Source: an uncultured Bacteroidales bacterium
Lineage (GTDB): Bacteria; Bacteroidota; Bacteroidia; Bacteroidales; Bacteroidaceae
DNA: 64,000 bases
Direction: 5' to 3'
Assembly: GCA_902798685.1 (NCBI GenBank)
Contig: CADBXO010000015.1
Location: forward strand, 18,922-82,921
How positions within the stretch are numbered: the first letter of the stretch is position 1; each line of letters opens with the position of its first letter. Below are positions 36,521-47,713 of the stretch, piece by piece. The notes beneath the pieces are model-generated. The model saw only the letters and a list, made by a program, of their open reading frames with translations, searched no databases and was not told where the DNA came from. Position numbers and translations under genes: made by a program.

Positions 36521-37735
36521 TTAAAACATACCTTTTACACGCTCGATTCCGGCGCTGAGAGTATCGATTTCGGCCTTTGTATTGTAGAAGGAGAATGATG
36601 CACGAACCGTGCCAGGGATACCCATACGGTCCATAAGCGGCTCGGCACAATGGTGGCCGGTACGTACTGCTATACCCAACCGGTCAAGCAGGGTTCCCAT
36701 ATCTGAGGGATGAATGTTTCCTACCAAGAACGATATGACGGCACTGCGGTGATCTGAATTACCTATAATACGCATGCCCGGTATCTCTGTCAGTTTGCCT
36801 AATGCGTAGTCGCAAAGCTCTGATTCATACTGTGCAATTGCATCCAGACCTATCTCCTGAACGTAATCAAGAGCAGTGGCAAGGGCGATTGAGCCCACAT
36901 AGTCAGGAGTTCCGGCCTCAAACTTGTAAGGCAGTTCGTTATAGGTGGTCTTTTCAAAGGTAACGCGCTTTATCATCTCACCTCCGCCCTGATAGGGAGG
37001 CATCTTTTCAAGCAGTTCTTTACGGCCGTAGAGTACGCCTATTCCGGTAGGTCCGTAAATCTTGTGTCCGCTGAATGCGTAGAAATCGGCCCCAAGTTCC
37101 TTTACGTTCACTTTGATGTGAGGTACAGACTGGGCACCGTCCACTGCAACGGGAATTCCGTGCGAATGGGCTTGGCTTATGATTTCTGAAATAGGATTCA
37201 CGGTTCCTAAAACATTGGAGACATGTGTGATGCTTACCAATTTAGTCTTAGGGTTAAGGAGTGATCTGAAAGCATCCATATCCAGCTCTCCACGGTCGGT
37301 TACAGGTATGATCCTGAGTTTGAAACCATATCTGGCGGCCTGGATCTGCCAGGGAACTATGTTGCTGTGATGCTCCATTCCGGAGATGATAACCTCATCA
37401 CCCTCCTTAAGGAATGCCTGGGCGAATGAACTTGCAAGCAGGTTCATGCTCTCGGTCGTTCCGCGGGTAAAGATAATCTCCTCCCTGCTGCCGGCTCCTA
37501 TGAACTGACTTACCTTGTCACGGGCGGCCTCCATCATGTCGGTGGCCTGCTGGGAGAGGAAATGGATGCCGCGGTGAACGTTGGCATTCACGTTGCAGTA
37601 TGCCTCACTTATGGCATCGATGACGCACTGAGGCTTCTGGGTAGTGGCGGCATTATCCAGATAGACGAGCGGTTTACCGTAAACCTCACGTCCCAGAATG
37701 GGGAAATCCCTGCGAATTCTCTCTACGTCAATCAT
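36521..37735 (-). CDS. sufS: Cysteine desulfurase SufS
   Basis: A 404-residue PLP enzyme that removes sulfur from cysteine for Fe-S cluster assembly. YLDNAATTQKP, FTRGTTESMNLLASSF, the PLP-lysine motif AFSGHKIYGPTGIGVLYG, and the C-terminal catalytic Cys in VRTGHHCAEPLMDRMG are all present. That Cys-loop is the short group II (SufS) kind. The start is ATG at 37,735, in line with VERIRRDFPILG. Last gene of the rimP-suf operon, 7 bp after sufD. Confidence 0.95.
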   Translation of the reverse strand: MIDVERIRRDFPILGREVYGKPLVYLDNAATTQKPQCVIDAISEAYCNVNANVHRGIHFLSQQATDMMEAARDKVSQFIGAGSREEIIFTRGTTESMNLLASSFAQAFLKEGDEVIISGMEHHSNIVPWQIQAARYGFKLRIIPVTDRGELDMDAFRSLLNPKTKLVSITHVSNVLGTVNPISEIISQAHSHGIPVAVDGAQSVPHIKVNVKELGADFYAFSGHKIYGPTGIGVLYGRKELLEKMPPYQGGGEMIKRVTFEKTTYNELPYKFEAGTPDYVGSIALATALDYVQEIGLDAIAQYESELCDYALGKLTEIPGMRIIGNSDHRSAVISFLVGNIHPSDMGTLLDRLGIAVRTGHHCAEPLMDRMGIPGTVRASFSFYNTKAEIDTLSAGIERVKGMF

Positions 37736-37742
37736 ATACTTT

Positions 37743-39089
37743 TTATCTGCAAGCACGGCAGCCCTCACACTGGGTGAGTTCACCGCGGAAACGTTTCTCT
37801 ACAAGTCTGTTCAGGCGGTCACGGAGCGGCTCAAGTGATACCCTTCCGATAACCTCGCCTACGAATGCCTGCATCAGCATCATACGGGCCTCAGCCGCAG
37901 GAATGCCGCGCTGGCGCATATAGAACATGGCCTTATCGTCAAGCTGACCCACTGTAGCGCCGTGTGAGCACTTTACGTCATCGGCATATATCTCCAACTG
38001 GGGCTGTGTAAACATTCGTGCCTGGCGGGTAAGACAGATATTACGGTTAGTCTGCTGTGACTCAGTGTGTTGAGCTCCATGACGAACCAGAACCTTTCCT
38101 GCGAATGCCCCACTCGCGCTGTCGTCCAAAACGTATTTAAACAGTTCGTTGCTGGTGCAGTCTGATACGCGATGGTCCACAAACGTCATATTATCAACGT
38201 GTTGCTCCTTGTCAATGGTGGCAATACCGTTCAGTGAGAGGTTTGAACCGCGTCCTGCAAAAGTTGAGAAAACAGTGTTGCGTGTCTGACCGTTATGCAG
38301 TGTCACGTAGTCAATCTCAACGTTGCTGTCTGCCTCCTGACTGACGTAAAGCTCTGATGTACGCTTATTTGCGTAATGAGTCTCCTCCAAGTCATACAAC
38401 TCAAAACTGGAGTTCTCGCCTGCGAACACCTCTATTACCTGAGTTGTCAAGTATTGATTCGCAGCGATGGCATGGTCGCAAAGCAGCAGTTTTGCCTGTG
38501 CACTGCGTCCCAGAACCACCAGAATCCTGCGGTTGACCATAAGGTCCACCTTGGAACTCAAAAGTGTGATAAGCTGCAAAGGTTTTTCCAGAACAACTCC
38601 GTCCGGAACGTAAAGCAGGAATCCATCCTGTGCAAACAGGGTGTTGATTGCTGCAATTCCCGGTTTGTCCATATCGGCCAGCTTGCCGTAGAACTTCTCA
38701 ACCAGTTCGGGGCGGTTCTGAGCGGCCTCCCTGAGGCTGCCGGCAAACGCTCCGTCGGGCAGGCTGTTCTTGGCAGCCGTATCGGAACTTGCAAAGGTAT
38801 CGTTGGCCAGGAAATAGAGTTGGGTGCTCAGATTGGGCACGCTGCACTTGAAAGCCTGGGCCAGGTCAACGGGCATCTCCAGACGGGCCAGGTTCATACC
38901 CCAGTCGGGCTCGAACCAGGCCGATACGTCAGTATGCAGATACTCCTCAAGTCCTTTGTGAGGCAGGCCGTACTGCTCAAGACTCTTGAGCGCGGCATCA
39001 CGCAGGCTGTTCATGACACCGGCCGATCCACGGTCCACCAATGCCCTGTTATCCTTGAAAAGCTCTATGTAATTCTGTACAGGCTTCAT
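37743..39089 (-). CDS. sufD: Fe-S cluster assembly scaffold SufD
   Basis: A 448-residue protein with the SufBD beta-helix core. NVEIDYVTLHNGQTRNT and the C-terminal conserved region, ADDVKCSHGATVGQLDDKAM with YMRQRGIPAAEARMMLMQAF, are family hallmarks. SufD pairs with SufB and SufC to build [Fe-S] clusters. Its Cys-rich C-terminal tail (CEGCRACR) is distinctive. Its start overlaps the sufC stop by 4 bp. Confidence 0.94.
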   Translation of the reverse strand: MKPVQNYIELFKDNRALVDRGSAGVMNSLRDAALKSLEQYGLPHKGLEEYLHTDVSAWFEPDWGMNLARLEMPVDLAQAFKCSVPNLSTQLYFLANDTFASSDTAAKNSLPDGAFAGSLREAAQNRPELVEKFYGKLADMDKPGIAAINTLFAQDGFLLYVPDGVVLEKPLQLITLLSSKVDLMVNRRILVVLGRSAQAKLLLCDHAIAANQYLTTQVIEVFAGENSSFELYDLEETHYANKRTSELYVSQEADSNVEIDYVTLHNGQTRNTVFSTFAGRGSNLSLNGIATIDKEQHVDNMTFVDHRVSDCTSNELFKYVLDDSASGAFAGKVLVRHGAQHTESQQTNRNICLTRQARMFTQPQLEIYADDVKCSHGATVGQLDDKAMFYMRQRGIPAAEARMMLMQAFVGEVIGRVSLEPLRDRLNRLVEKRFRGELTQCEGCRACR

Positions 39090-39850
39090 TTCTGAGAATC
39101 CTCAAATTCCTTAATAACCCAGTCATAACCACGCTCCTCAAGCTCAAGTGCCAGTTCAGGACCGGCGGTCTTGATGATACGTCCGTGATAGAGCACGTGA
39201 ACGATATCGGGCTTGATATAGTCGAGCAGACGCTGATAGTGGGTGATGACAATCACTGATGTCTCGGGGCTCTTGAGACGGTTGACGCCATCGGCCACAA
39301 TACGCAGGGCATCGATGTCAAGACCTGAATCAGTCTCGTCAAGTATGCTGAGAGACGGCTCAAGCATGGCCATCTGGAATATCTCGTTACGTTTCTTCTC
39401 ACCGCCGCTGAATCCCTCGTTGACCGAGCGGTTCATGAACTTGGCGTCAAGCTTTACCAGGTCACGCTTCTCCTTGATGAGTTTCAGGAAATCAGTGGGT
39501 GACATGGGCTGCAGACCCAGGGACTTGCGCTTCTCATTGATGGCGGTACGCATAAAGTTGGTCATGCTCACACCAGGTATCTCAACGGGATACTGGAATG
39601 ACATGAACAGTCCCTCATGGCTGCGGTCCTCGGCCGGCATATCCAGCAGGTTCTTACCCTTGAAGGTAACTGAGCCTTCAGTAACCTGATAGGAAGGATG
39701 GCCCACAAGCACGTTGCTCATGGTACTCTTGCCCGATCCGTTGGGACCCATAATGGCATGAACCTCGCCGGCATTCACCTCAAGGTTAATACCTTTCAAT
39801 ATCTCTTTGCCGTCTATTCCGGCATGAAGGTTTTCAATCTTAAGCATCAT
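39086..39850 (-). CDS. sufC: Fe-S cluster assembly ATPase SufC
   Basis: A 254-residue ABC-type ATPase that partners SufB and SufD. Walker A is GPNGSGKSTMSNVL. The Suf-specific signature FSGGEKKRNEIFQMAM replaces the usual ABC LSGGQ. Walker B with the switch is PSLSILDETDSGLDIDAL, and VITHYQRLLDYI carries the H-loop. Two adjacent ATG codons (39,850 and 39,847) are equally possible starts. Confidence 0.96.
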   Translation of the reverse strand: MMLKIENLHAGIDGKEILKGINLEVNAGEVHAIMGPNGSGKSTMSNVLVGHPSYQVTEGSVTFKGKNLLDMPAEDRSHEGLFMSFQYPVEIPGVSMTNFMRTAINEKRKSLGLQPMSPTDFLKLIKEKRDLVKLDAKFMNRSVNEGFSGGEKKRNEIFQMAMLEPSLSILDETDSGLDIDALRIVADGVNRLKSPETSVIVITHYQRLLDYIKPDIVHVLYHGRIIKTAGPELALELEERGYDWVIKEFEDSQK

Positions 39851-39852
39851 AA

Positions 39853-41313
39853 TTAACCTACCGTATTTTCAAGTGACACCGAAAGCAGGCGCTGGGCCTC
39901 GACCGCAAACTCCATAGGCAGTTTGTTGAGCACCTCCTTGGCGTAACCGTTAACAATAAGGCCGATGGCCTGTTCCATAGGTATGCCACGCTGGTTGCAG
40001 TAGAACAGCTGATCCTCAGAAATCTTTGAGGTAGTTGCCTCATGCTCCACAATGGCAGTCTCGTTCTTTACATCCATGTAAGGGAATGTATGTGCGCCGC
40101 AGTCGCTTCCCAGCAGCAGTGAGTCGCACTGGCTGTAGTTACGCGCGCCGTCGGCATGCTCGCCCACCTTTATCAAACCTCTGTATGAGTTCTGACTGTG
40201 TCCGGCCGATATACCCTTACTTATTACCGTACTCTTTGTGTTACGGCCTATATGTATCATCTTGGTACCCGTATCGGCCTGCTGCCAGTTATTGGTAAGG
40301 GCCACCGAGTAGAACTCACCCTGTGAGCCGTCACCCTGCAGTACGCAGCTGGGGTACTTCCATGTTATGGCCGATCCGGTCTCCACCTGGGTCCATGACA
40401 GCTTGCTGTCAACACCCTTAAGGAGTCCGCGTTTGGTCACGAAGTTGTATACACCACCCTTGCCGTTCTCATCACCCGGATACCAGTTCTGAACGGTGCT
40501 GTACTTGACCTCGGCGCGGTCCAGCACCACAATCTCAACGATAGCGGCATGCAGCTGATTCTCATCACGCATTGGTGCGGTACAACCCTCCAGATATGAT
40601 ACGTAGCTGTCATCATCGGCCACAATCAGCGTGCGCTCGAACTGACCTGTTCCGGCGGCGTTGATGCGGAAGTATGTAGACAGCTCCATGGGGCAGCGGA
40701 CGCCCTTGGGAATGTATACGAATGAGCCGTCACTGAAAACAGCGCTGTTCAGTGCGGCAAAGAAATTGTCACGGTAATTGACCACGCTGCCCAGATACTG
40801 CTTTATCAGGTCGGGGTGGTTCTTTACGGCCTCACCCATTGAGCAGAATATGATGCCCTTCTCGGCCAGGGTCTGCTTGAAGGTGGTCTTGACCGATACT
40901 GAGTCCATGACCGCATCGACGGCCACGCCGCCGCTCAGCGCCAGACGCTCCTCAAGGGGTATACCCAGCTTGTCGAAGGTCTTCATAACCTGAGGATCTA
41001 TCTCCTCCAGGCTCTTGGGACCCTCCTTCTTGACCGTGGGGTCAGCGTAGTATGATATGTTCTGATAGTCTATCTCAGGGATATCCAGGTGCGCCCAATG
41101 AGGCATTTCCATGGTAAGCCAATGACGGTACGCCTTAAGACGGAACTCCAGCATCCACTCCGGTTCGCCCTTGCGCTCTGAGATGAGCCTTACGGTATCC
41201 TCGGTCAGACCGCGGTCTATTATATCGGTGTGGACATCGGTAGTGAAACCGTACCTGTACTTCTCGGCACTGATCTCCCTTATCAGACTGTTGTCCTGTG
41301 TCTCGGTATTCAA
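39853..41313 (-). CDS. sufB: Fe-S cluster assembly scaffold SufB
   Basis: A 486-residue scaffold of the SUF system. [21 protein letters not shown] near the start, [40 protein letters not shown] and [15 protein letters not shown] are SufB signatures, and the C-terminus has [20 protein letters not shown]. The family start suggests TTG at 41,313, only 5 nt past the cvpA stop. The nearest upstream ATG (41,391) lies inside cvpA and would add a Lys/Arg-rich 26-residue extension. I favour the TTG start, but this is not certain. Confidence 0.9.
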   Translation of the reverse strand: MNTETQDNSLIREISAEKYRYGFTTDVHTDIIDRGLTEDTVRLISERKGEPEWMLEFRLKAYRHWLTMEMPHWAHLDIPEIDYQNISYYADPTVKKEGPKSLEEIDPQVMKTFDKLGIPLEERLALSGGVAVDAVMDSVSVKTTFKQTLAEKGIIFCSMGEAVKNHPDLIKQYLGSVVNYRDNFFAALNSAVFSDGSFVYIPKGVRCPMELSTYFRINAAGTGQFERTLIVADDDSYVSYLEGCTAPMRDENQLHAAIVEIVVLDRAEVKYSTVQNWYPGDENGKGGVYNFVTKRGLLKGVDSKLSWTQVETGSAITWKYPSCVLQGDGSQGEFYSVALTNNWQQADTGTKMIHIGRNTKSTVISKGISAGHSQNSYRGLIKVGEHADGARNYSQCDSLLLGSDCGAHTFPYMDVKNETAIVEHEATTSKISEDQLFYCNQRGIPMEQAIGLIVNGYAKEVLNKLPMEFAVEAQRLLSVSLENTVG

Positions 41314-41317
41314 CTTA

Positions 41318-41878
41318 TCAAACCTTTTGTTGGTCTTTCTTGTCTTTATCTTTGTCTTCTTTCTTATAGTCAGGAATAAGTTCCTCGGCATTATCCTTAA
41401 CCTTGTTCCAGGTCCACTGCAGGCAGAATCCTGAGAACTCGCTTATCGGAACATAGAGCTGTGACTGTCTCTTCTCCTCCTGCTTTACAATCTTGTCGGA
41501 GACACCGGTCATATCCAGCACCATGATTACCAGACCCATTATGAGCACCACCTTGAAGAATCCGAACACAGCTCCCAGAGCCCTGTCCACGAAACCCAGG
41601 TTGGCAGCATGCACCAGCTTGGAAAGAGCCTTTCCAAGCAGTCCGCATACCATGGGCACTACAAGAAGAATTATCACAAAAGCCACAATCCTGGCAGTCT
41701 GTCCGGACATCCTGAATATGCTCAGTATCAGACCGGCAAACGGCTCATAAAGCAGTGTGCCCAGGATAATGCCCAGGATAAGACCTCCCAGGCTTAATAC
41801 CTGCTGGATGACACCCTTGACGATGCCCTCTATCACACCTACCAGCATGACTATAATGATAATCCAATCCAATATCAT
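41318..41878 (-). CDS. cvpA: CvpA family protein
   Basis: A 186-residue integral membrane protein with four to five hydrophobic helices: [57 protein letters not shown] and [19 protein letters not shown]. The Gly-rich second helix and the conserved [10 protein letters not shown]-like segment, [14 protein letters not shown], match CvpA. In E. coli CvpA is needed for colicin V production; the wider function is unknown. A charged tail with Lys-Asp repeats ends the protein. It lies between infB and sufB. Confidence 0.88.
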   Translation of the reverse strand: MILDWIIIIVMLVGVIEGIVKGVIQQVLSLGGLILGIILGTLLYEPFAGLILSIFRMSGQTARIVAFVIILLVVPMVCGLLGKALSKLVHAANLGFVDRALGAVFGFFKVVLIMGLVIMVLDMTGVSDKIVKQEEKRQSQLYVPISEFSGFCLQWTWNKVKDNAEELIPDYKKEDKDKDKKDQQKV

Positions 41879-41891
41879 AATCTATCCTGTT

Positions 41892-44837
41892 TTAAAGAGT
41901 CTGCTTAACCTCAATCTGAGTGAATGTCTCTATGATATCACCCTCCTTGATGTCATTGTATGATACCAGGCTCATACCGCACTCCATACCTGCCTGAACC
42001 TCCTTGACATCGTCCTTGAAGCGTTTCAGAGCCTGAATGTCGCCGGTGTGGATAACAATGCCGTCGCGGATGACGCGGGCCTTGTCGTTACGTGAAACCT
42101 TACCCTCACGTACACGGCAACCTGCAACCATACCTACCTTTGAGATGTGGAATACCTCCATAACCTCGACGGTAGCGGTAACCTCCTCCTTGACCTTGGG
42201 AGCAAGCAGGCCTTCCATAGCTGACTTGACCTCGTCAATGGCATCATATATGATTGAGTAGATACGGATATCAACATCATTCTGCTCGGCAAGACGCTTT
42301 GCAGCACCTGACGGACGTACATCGAAGCCGATGATAATGGCGTTTGAAGCCGATGCCAGGCTGACATCACTCTCAGAGATGGCACCTACAGCTTTGTGGA
42401 TAACGTTGACCTGGATGTTCGGAGTAGAGAGCTTGATGAGTGAGTCACTCAGAGCCTCGACTGATCCGTCCACATCGGCCTTGACGATAAGGTTGAGCTC
42501 GTGGAAGTCGCCCATCTTGATACGGCGGCCCAGCTCATCCAGAGTCAGAGTCTGTGCGGTACGTACACCCTGCTCACGCTGCAGCTGCTCACGCTTGCCT
42601 GTGATCTCACGGGCCTCACGCTCGCTGTCCACAACGTGGAAGCTTACACCGGCCTGAGGTGCGCCGTTCAGACCCAGAATCAGCACAGGCTCTGCGGGAG
42701 CGGCTGATTTCATCTTCTGGTTACGCTCGTTGAACATAGCCTTAACCTTACCCCATGATGTTCCGGCAATCACGATGTCACCCATCTTAAGGGTACCGTT
42801 CGATACCAGCACGGTAGCCACGTAACCGCGGCCCTTGTCCAGTGAAGACTCGATGATGGTACCGGTAGCCTTACGGTTGGGGTTAGCCTTGAGGTCAAGC
42901 ATCTCGGCCTCCAGCAGCACCTTCTCCATAAGTTCGGGAACACCTATACCCTTCTTGGCCGATATGTCCTGGCTCTGGTACTTGCCTCCCCAGTCCTCGA
43001 CCAGGAAGTTCATCTGAGCCAACTCCTGCTTGATACGCTCGGGATCGGCAGCGGGCTTATCGACCTTGTTGATTGCGAATACTATAGGTACACCGGCTGC
43101 GGTGGCGTGTGCGATAGCCTCCTTGGTCTGGGGCATCACGTTGTCATCGGCAGCGACGATGATGATGGCAATATCAGTTACCTGAGCACCACGGGCACGC
43201 ATGGCGGTAAATGCCTCATGACCCGGAGTATCCAGGAATGTGATGTGACGTCCGTCATCCAGTTTCACGTTGTAGGCACCGATGTGCTGGGTGATACCAC
43301 CTGCCTCACCGGCAATCACGTTTGACTTGCGGATGTAGTCAAGCAGAGATGTCTTACCGTGGTCTACGTGACCCATAACGGTTACGATAGGTGCGCGCGG
43401 TACCAGATCCTCCTCCTTATCCTTCTCCTCGCTGATTTGCTGGGCAACCTCGGCGCTTACGAAGTCGGTGCTGAAACCGTACTCATCGGCCACGATATTG
43501 ATTGTCTCGGCATCCAGACGCTGGTTGATTGACACCATCATACCTACGTTCATACAGGTTGCGATAACCTGGGTAACGGGTATGTTCATCATGGTGGCAA
43601 GCTCATTGGCTGTTACGAACTCGGTAAGCTTAAGTACCTTGCTCTCGGCCATCTCCTGCTCCAGAGCCTCCATCTGACGCTGCTGAACCTGCTCACGCTT
43701 GTCCTTGCGGTACTTTGAAGACTTGGTCTTACCCTTCTGGAATGATGAGAATGTATCTCTGATCTGACGGTTTACGTCTTCGTTTGAGAACTCAGCCTTA
43801 TCGGCCTTGTTGAAACGGTGATCCTTATTGTTACGGCCGCCGCCCTTCTGTGCATCCTTGCCGCCGCCACGGTTCTCGTTCTGTGACTGGTTGTAGCTGT
43901 CGGCCTTGGTCAGGTCAACCTTCTCGCCGCCTATGCGGACACGGTTCTTCTTGCGCGGAGCATCGCCGTCCTGGTTCTTGTCACCGGGCTTGATCTCCTT
44001 CATCAGGGACTCCTTGAACTGCTGACGCTGTTGCTGGCGCTGCAGCTCCTTGGCCTCGCGTTCCTTCTTCTTCTCCTCCTTGGACTTCTTCTTGGGACGG
44101 GTTGACTGATTGATGGCTGTCAGGTCAATCTTACCCACGGTCTTGATATTCAGACCACCGTTCTGGGGAGCTTGAATCTTGAACACGTTCTCCTCCTTGG
44201 GAGCCTCGGCCTCGGGTTCGGGAGTAGCCACTGCCACAGGCTCTGCAGCCTTGACGGGAGCCTCCTCCTTCTTGGGCTCAACCTTTACGGGTTCAGCCTT
44301 TACGTGCTCTGCCTTAGGTACAACGACCTTCTTGGGCTCGGGTTTGGGCTCAGCCTTAACCTCGGGCTCCTTCTTGACGGGCTCGGCGGGCTTAACCTCC
44401 TCCTTCTTGGGCTCAATAGGCTCTGCCTTAGGCTCAGCAACCGGTTTCTCCGGCTCCTTCTTCTGGACAGGCTCTGCCTTGGGCTCCTCCTTGGCCTTAC
44501 CAAGGTCAATCTTACCTACGGTCTTGAACTTTATTACCGGCTCCTCGGGGATGACGGTCTCCACCATCTCCGGCTCCTTCTTGGCAGGCTTCTCCTCCTG
44601 TACAGGCTCATCGGCAGTACTCTTTCTGCTCATACGGTCCTGAAGGAAACGGTTGGCCTCCTCGCGGATGGTTTTGTCCTGACTGTACTCAGCCACCAGG
44701 AGGTTGTACTCCTCGTCGGTAAGTTTCTGGTTCAGGTCCTCGGTAATATCGGCAAAACCCTTCTTGTGCAGGAACTCCACCAGGGTGGAAACTCCCACAT
44801 TCAACTCTCTTGTTGCTTTACTTATTCTTATCGCCAT
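41892..44837 (-). CDS. infB: Translation initiation factor IF-2
   Basis: A 981-residue GTPase that brings fMet-tRNA to the 30S subunit. The N-terminal IF-2N domain ([20 protein letters not shown]) is followed by a long Lys/Pro/Glu/Ala-rich linker (about residues 70-330). The G domain has [32 protein letters not shown] and [10 protein letters not shown]. Domains II-IV carry [13 protein letters not shown] and the C-terminal [18 protein letters not shown], the fMet-binding part. Two copies of KTVGKIDL, near residues 106 and 232, and a relative, GEKVDLTKA, mark the linker. A Leu-rich open frame on the opposite strand is a shadow of the linker. Confidence 0.97.
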   Translation of the reverse strand: MAIRISKATRELNVGVSTLVEFLHKKGFADITEDLNQKLTDEEYNLLVAEYSQDKTIREEANRFLQDRMSRKSTADEPVQEEKPAKKEPEMVETVIPEEPVIKFKTVGKIDLGKAKEEPKAEPVQKKEPEKPVAEPKAEPIEPKKEEVKPAEPVKKEPEVKAEPKPEPKKVVVPKAEHVKAEPVKVEPKKEEAPVKAAEPVAVATPEPEAEAPKEENVFKIQAPQNGGLNIKTVGKIDLTAINQSTRPKKKSKEEKKKEREAKELQRQQQRQQFKESLMKEIKPGDKNQDGDAPRKKNRVRIGGEKVDLTKADSYNQSQNENRGGGKDAQKGGGRNNKDHRFNKADKAEFSNEDVNRQIRDTFSSFQKGKTKSSKYRKDKREQVQQRQMEALEQEMAESKVLKLTEFVTANELATMMNIPVTQVIATCMNVGMMVSINQRLDAETINIVADEYGFSTDFVSAEVAQQISEEKDKEEDLVPRAPIVTVMGHVDHGKTSLLDYIRKSNVIAGEAGGITQHIGAYNVKLDDGRHITFLDTPGHEAFTAMRARGAQVTDIAIIIVAADDNVMPQTKEAIAHATAAGVPIVFAINKVDKPAADPERIKQELAQMNFLVEDWGGKYQSQDISAKKGIGVPELMEKVLLEAEMLDLKANPNRKATGTIIESSLDKGRGYVATVLVSNGTLKMGDIVIAGTSWGKVKAMFNERNQKMKSAAPAEPVLILGLNGAPQAGVSFHVVDSEREAREITGKREQLQREQGVRTAQTLTLDELGRRIKMGDFHELNLIVKADVDGSVEALSDSLIKLSTPNIQVNVIHKAVGAISESDVSLASASNAIIIGFDVRPSGAAKRLAEQNDVDIRIYSIIYDAIDEVKSAMEGLLAPKVKEEVTATVEVMEVFHISKVGMVAGCRVREGKVSRNDKARVIRDGIVIHTGDIQALKRFKDDVKEVQAGMECGMSLVSYNDIKEGDIIETFTQIEVKQTL

Positions 44838-44884
44838 CTATAAAAATACTTTCTTGTTGTCCAGGGCTCTGCCCCGATTGTTCT

Positions 44885-46171
44885 TTACTTCTTTATGTAT
44901 TTCTGGAACTCCTCTTCATCGGCAAACTCACGTGCCAGGATGTCCAGTATCTCATCTACCTGCTCCTCCTCGAGGTCAACTGACTCAGTCAGGATCTCAC
45001 GGTCAGCACGCAGAACGGCCTTGGCTGTCTCAAAGCCTGCATCATGCAGAGCGTCAACAACCCAATCCTCAATATCACCACGGAAGTCATCCAGATAGAT
45101 ATCCTCCTCAGTTGAATCCTGCTCAAGCTCACGGTATACGTCGATGGTATACTCGGTAAGCATACTTGCCAGCTTGATGTTCAAGCCGCTCTTACCGATA
45201 GCAAGTGAAACCTGATCCTGCTTGAGATAAACCTCTGCACGACGGGCCTCGGTATCCAGATTCAGCTCTGAAATCTTGGCGGGGCTCAGGGCGCGCTTGA
45301 TGAAGAGTTCTATGTTGGTGGTGTAGTTGATAACGTCGATGTTCTCGTTACGCAGCTCGCGAACGATACCGTGTATACGTGAACCCTTAACACCTACGCA
45401 GGCGCCTACGGGATCGATACGGTCATCATATGACTCAACGGCAATCTTGGCACGCTCACCCGGGATGCGGACAATCTTCTTGATAGTGATCAGACCGTCG
45501 GCAATCTCAGGAACCTCCTGCTCCAGCAGACGCTGCAGGAACACAGGTGATGTACGGCTCAGCATGATCTTGGGGTTGTTCACGTTGTCAACACGGTCAA
45601 CAACGGCGCGGACAGTCTCACCCTTACGGAAGAAATCGCTGGGAATCTGGTCAGTCTTGGCCAGCAGCAGCTCATTTCCCTCCTCATCCAGAAGCAGGAT
45701 CTCCTTCTTCCAGATCTGGTAAACCTCACCGGTAACGATGGTACCGATCTTCTCTACATACTTGTTGTAGAGGCTGTCCTTCTCAAGCTCCAGAATCTTT
45801 GAAGCCAGTGTCTGGCGCAGATTCAGGATGGCACGGCGGCCGAACTTGCTGAAATCAACCTGCTCGGAAACCTCCTCACCTACCTCAAAGTCCTCGTCAA
45901 TCTGACGGGCCTCAGTAAGTGAAATCTGAGTGTTTGAATCCTCCAGATCCTTATCCTCAACCACGATGCGTGAACGCTGGATCTCGCAGTCACCCTTGTC
46001 AGGGTTGACAATAACCGAGTAGTTCTCATCGGTTCCGAACATCTTTGAGATAACACTGCGGAAACTCTCTTCAAGAACAGAGACCAGAGTCATACGGTCA
46101 ATGTTCTTCAGTTCCTTGAACTCCTGAAAGGTATCGATCAATGAGACCGTTTCTTCTTTCTTAGTAGCCAT
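44885..46171 (-). CDS. nusA: Transcription factor NusA
   Basis: A 428-residue RNA-polymerase-binding factor. An N-terminal domain (LIDTFQEFKELKNIDRMTLV) is followed by an S1-like domain with GEVYQIWKKEILLLDEEGNELL. Two KH domains follow, including RIPGERAKIAVESYD, VGACVGVKGSRIHGIVREL and VSLAIGKSGLNIKLASML. The acidic C-terminal region has LREVLTESVDLEEEQVDEI-like helices but lacks the two full AR repeats of E. coli NusA, as expected in Bacteroidota. It follows rimP by 1 bp. Confidence 0.95.
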   Translation of the reverse strand: MATKKEETVSLIDTFQEFKELKNIDRMTLVSVLEESFRSVISKMFGTDENYSVIVNPDKGDCEIQRSRIVVEDKDLEDSNTQISLTEARQIDEDFEVGEEVSEQVDFSKFGRRAILNLRQTLASKILELEKDSLYNKYVEKIGTIVTGEVYQIWKKEILLLDEEGNELLLAKTDQIPSDFFRKGETVRAVVDRVDNVNNPKIMLSRTSPVFLQRLLEQEVPEIADGLITIKKIVRIPGERAKIAVESYDDRIDPVGACVGVKGSRIHGIVRELRNENIDVINYTTNIELFIKRALSPAKISELNLDTEARRAEVYLKQDQVSLAIGKSGLNIKLASMLTEYTIDVYRELEQDSTEEDIYLDDFRGDIEDWVVDALHDAGFETAKAVLRADREILTESVDLEEEQVDEILDILAREFADEEEFQKYIKK

Positions 46172-46172
46172 T

Positions 46173-46643
46173 TTACTTTAAACTTATTACGTATTTTACA
46201 TATTTCACTTCATCGTAGCCGAACGGCATCTCTACCTCGACTGTCTTGGGACGCTTGCTGCCCTCAACCTTCTGCTTCTGCTGAACCTTGACGGCAAATC
46301 CCTTTTCATCGGCAGATACAAGTATACCTTTCAGTTTGGCGCCGCTCTTGGGGAGCACCTCAACCTCCTGGCCGATGTGGTTAATGTACTGCTGGAGTAC
46401 TTTAAAAGGCTGGCCGATACCCGCGGAGCCCACCTCCAACTCATAATCCTCGACATCACGGTCAAGTGAAGCCTCGATAAAACGGCTCAGATCCACACAA
46501 TCGTCAATCCAGACACCCTCTGCCTGGTCAATCTCTACGACAATGCGATTGTCAAGGGTAACATCCACATCAACAAGAAAATAGCCCTCCTTGGTATTGA
46601 GCCATTTCTCTGCGATACTGATAACTTGTTGTCTGTCAATCAT
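46173..46643 (-). CDS. rimP: Ribosome maturation factor RimP
   Basis: A 156-residue protein that binds the 30S subunit during maturation. FLVDVDVTLDNRIVVEIDQAEG, VDLSRFIEASLDRDVEDYELEVGSAG and QPFKVLQQYINHIGQEVEV match the RimP family. The start is ATG at 46,643, and the open frame's further 23 codons fall in the leader. First gene of the operon rimP-nusA-infB-cvpA-suf. A terminator-like hairpin lies between its promoter and start. Confidence 0.94.
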   Translation of the reverse strand: MIDRQQVISIAEKWLNTKEGYFLVDVDVTLDNRIVVEIDQAEGVWIDDCVDLSRFIEASLDRDVEDYELEVGSAGIGQPFKVLQQYINHIGQEVEVLPKSGAKLKGILVSADEKGFAVKVQQKQKVEGSKRPKTVEVEMPFGYDEVKYVKYVISLK

Positions 46644-46662
46644 ATAAAAGTTAAACTTATTT

Positions 46663-46738
46663 CCCGATAAGTGACCGTATGGCAACAAAAAAGAGGCCCT
46701 CGGCCTCTCCACACATCATCTTATCGGGTGCAAAGATA
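46663..46738 (-). promoter_or_regulatory. rimP leader: promoter, terminator-like hairpin and enclosing stem
   Basis: On the minus strand TATCTTTG (46,731-46,738) is the -7 element. Just downstream, before the rimP start, lies a 7-bp hairpin (AGAGGCC / GGCCTCT, 46,692-46,698 with 46,702-46,708) followed by six T, a terminator. A second 9-bp pair, CCCGATAAG / CTTATCGGG (46,663-46,671 with 46,720-46,728), encloses it. The outer pair starts near the transcription start. Layout is that of a transcription attenuator, and the next genes include nusA. Confidence 0.7.
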
Positions 46739-46782
46739 ATGCTTATCCTGCACCCGACAAAGAATAATGTTAATTTTTTTTC

Positions 46783-47661
<879 letters not shown>

Positions 47662-47688
47662 TTAGGCGAGTTCTACAAGAAAAACCGG

Positions 47689-47696
47689 TAGCTTTG
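47689..47696 (+). promoter_or_regulatory. Promoter -7 element of the small membrane protein gene
   Basis: TAGCTTTG matches TAnnTTTG, 17 nt ahead of the ATG at 47,714. Confidence 0.5.
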
Positions 47697-47713
47697 TGCC
47701 AAAATCGTACTCA

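Noticed and set aside
44172-44843. Leu/Gly-rich 223-codon frame on the plus strand
   Set aside because: It is the complement of the Lys/Pro/Glu-rich linker of infB; composition-driven shadow without start signals.
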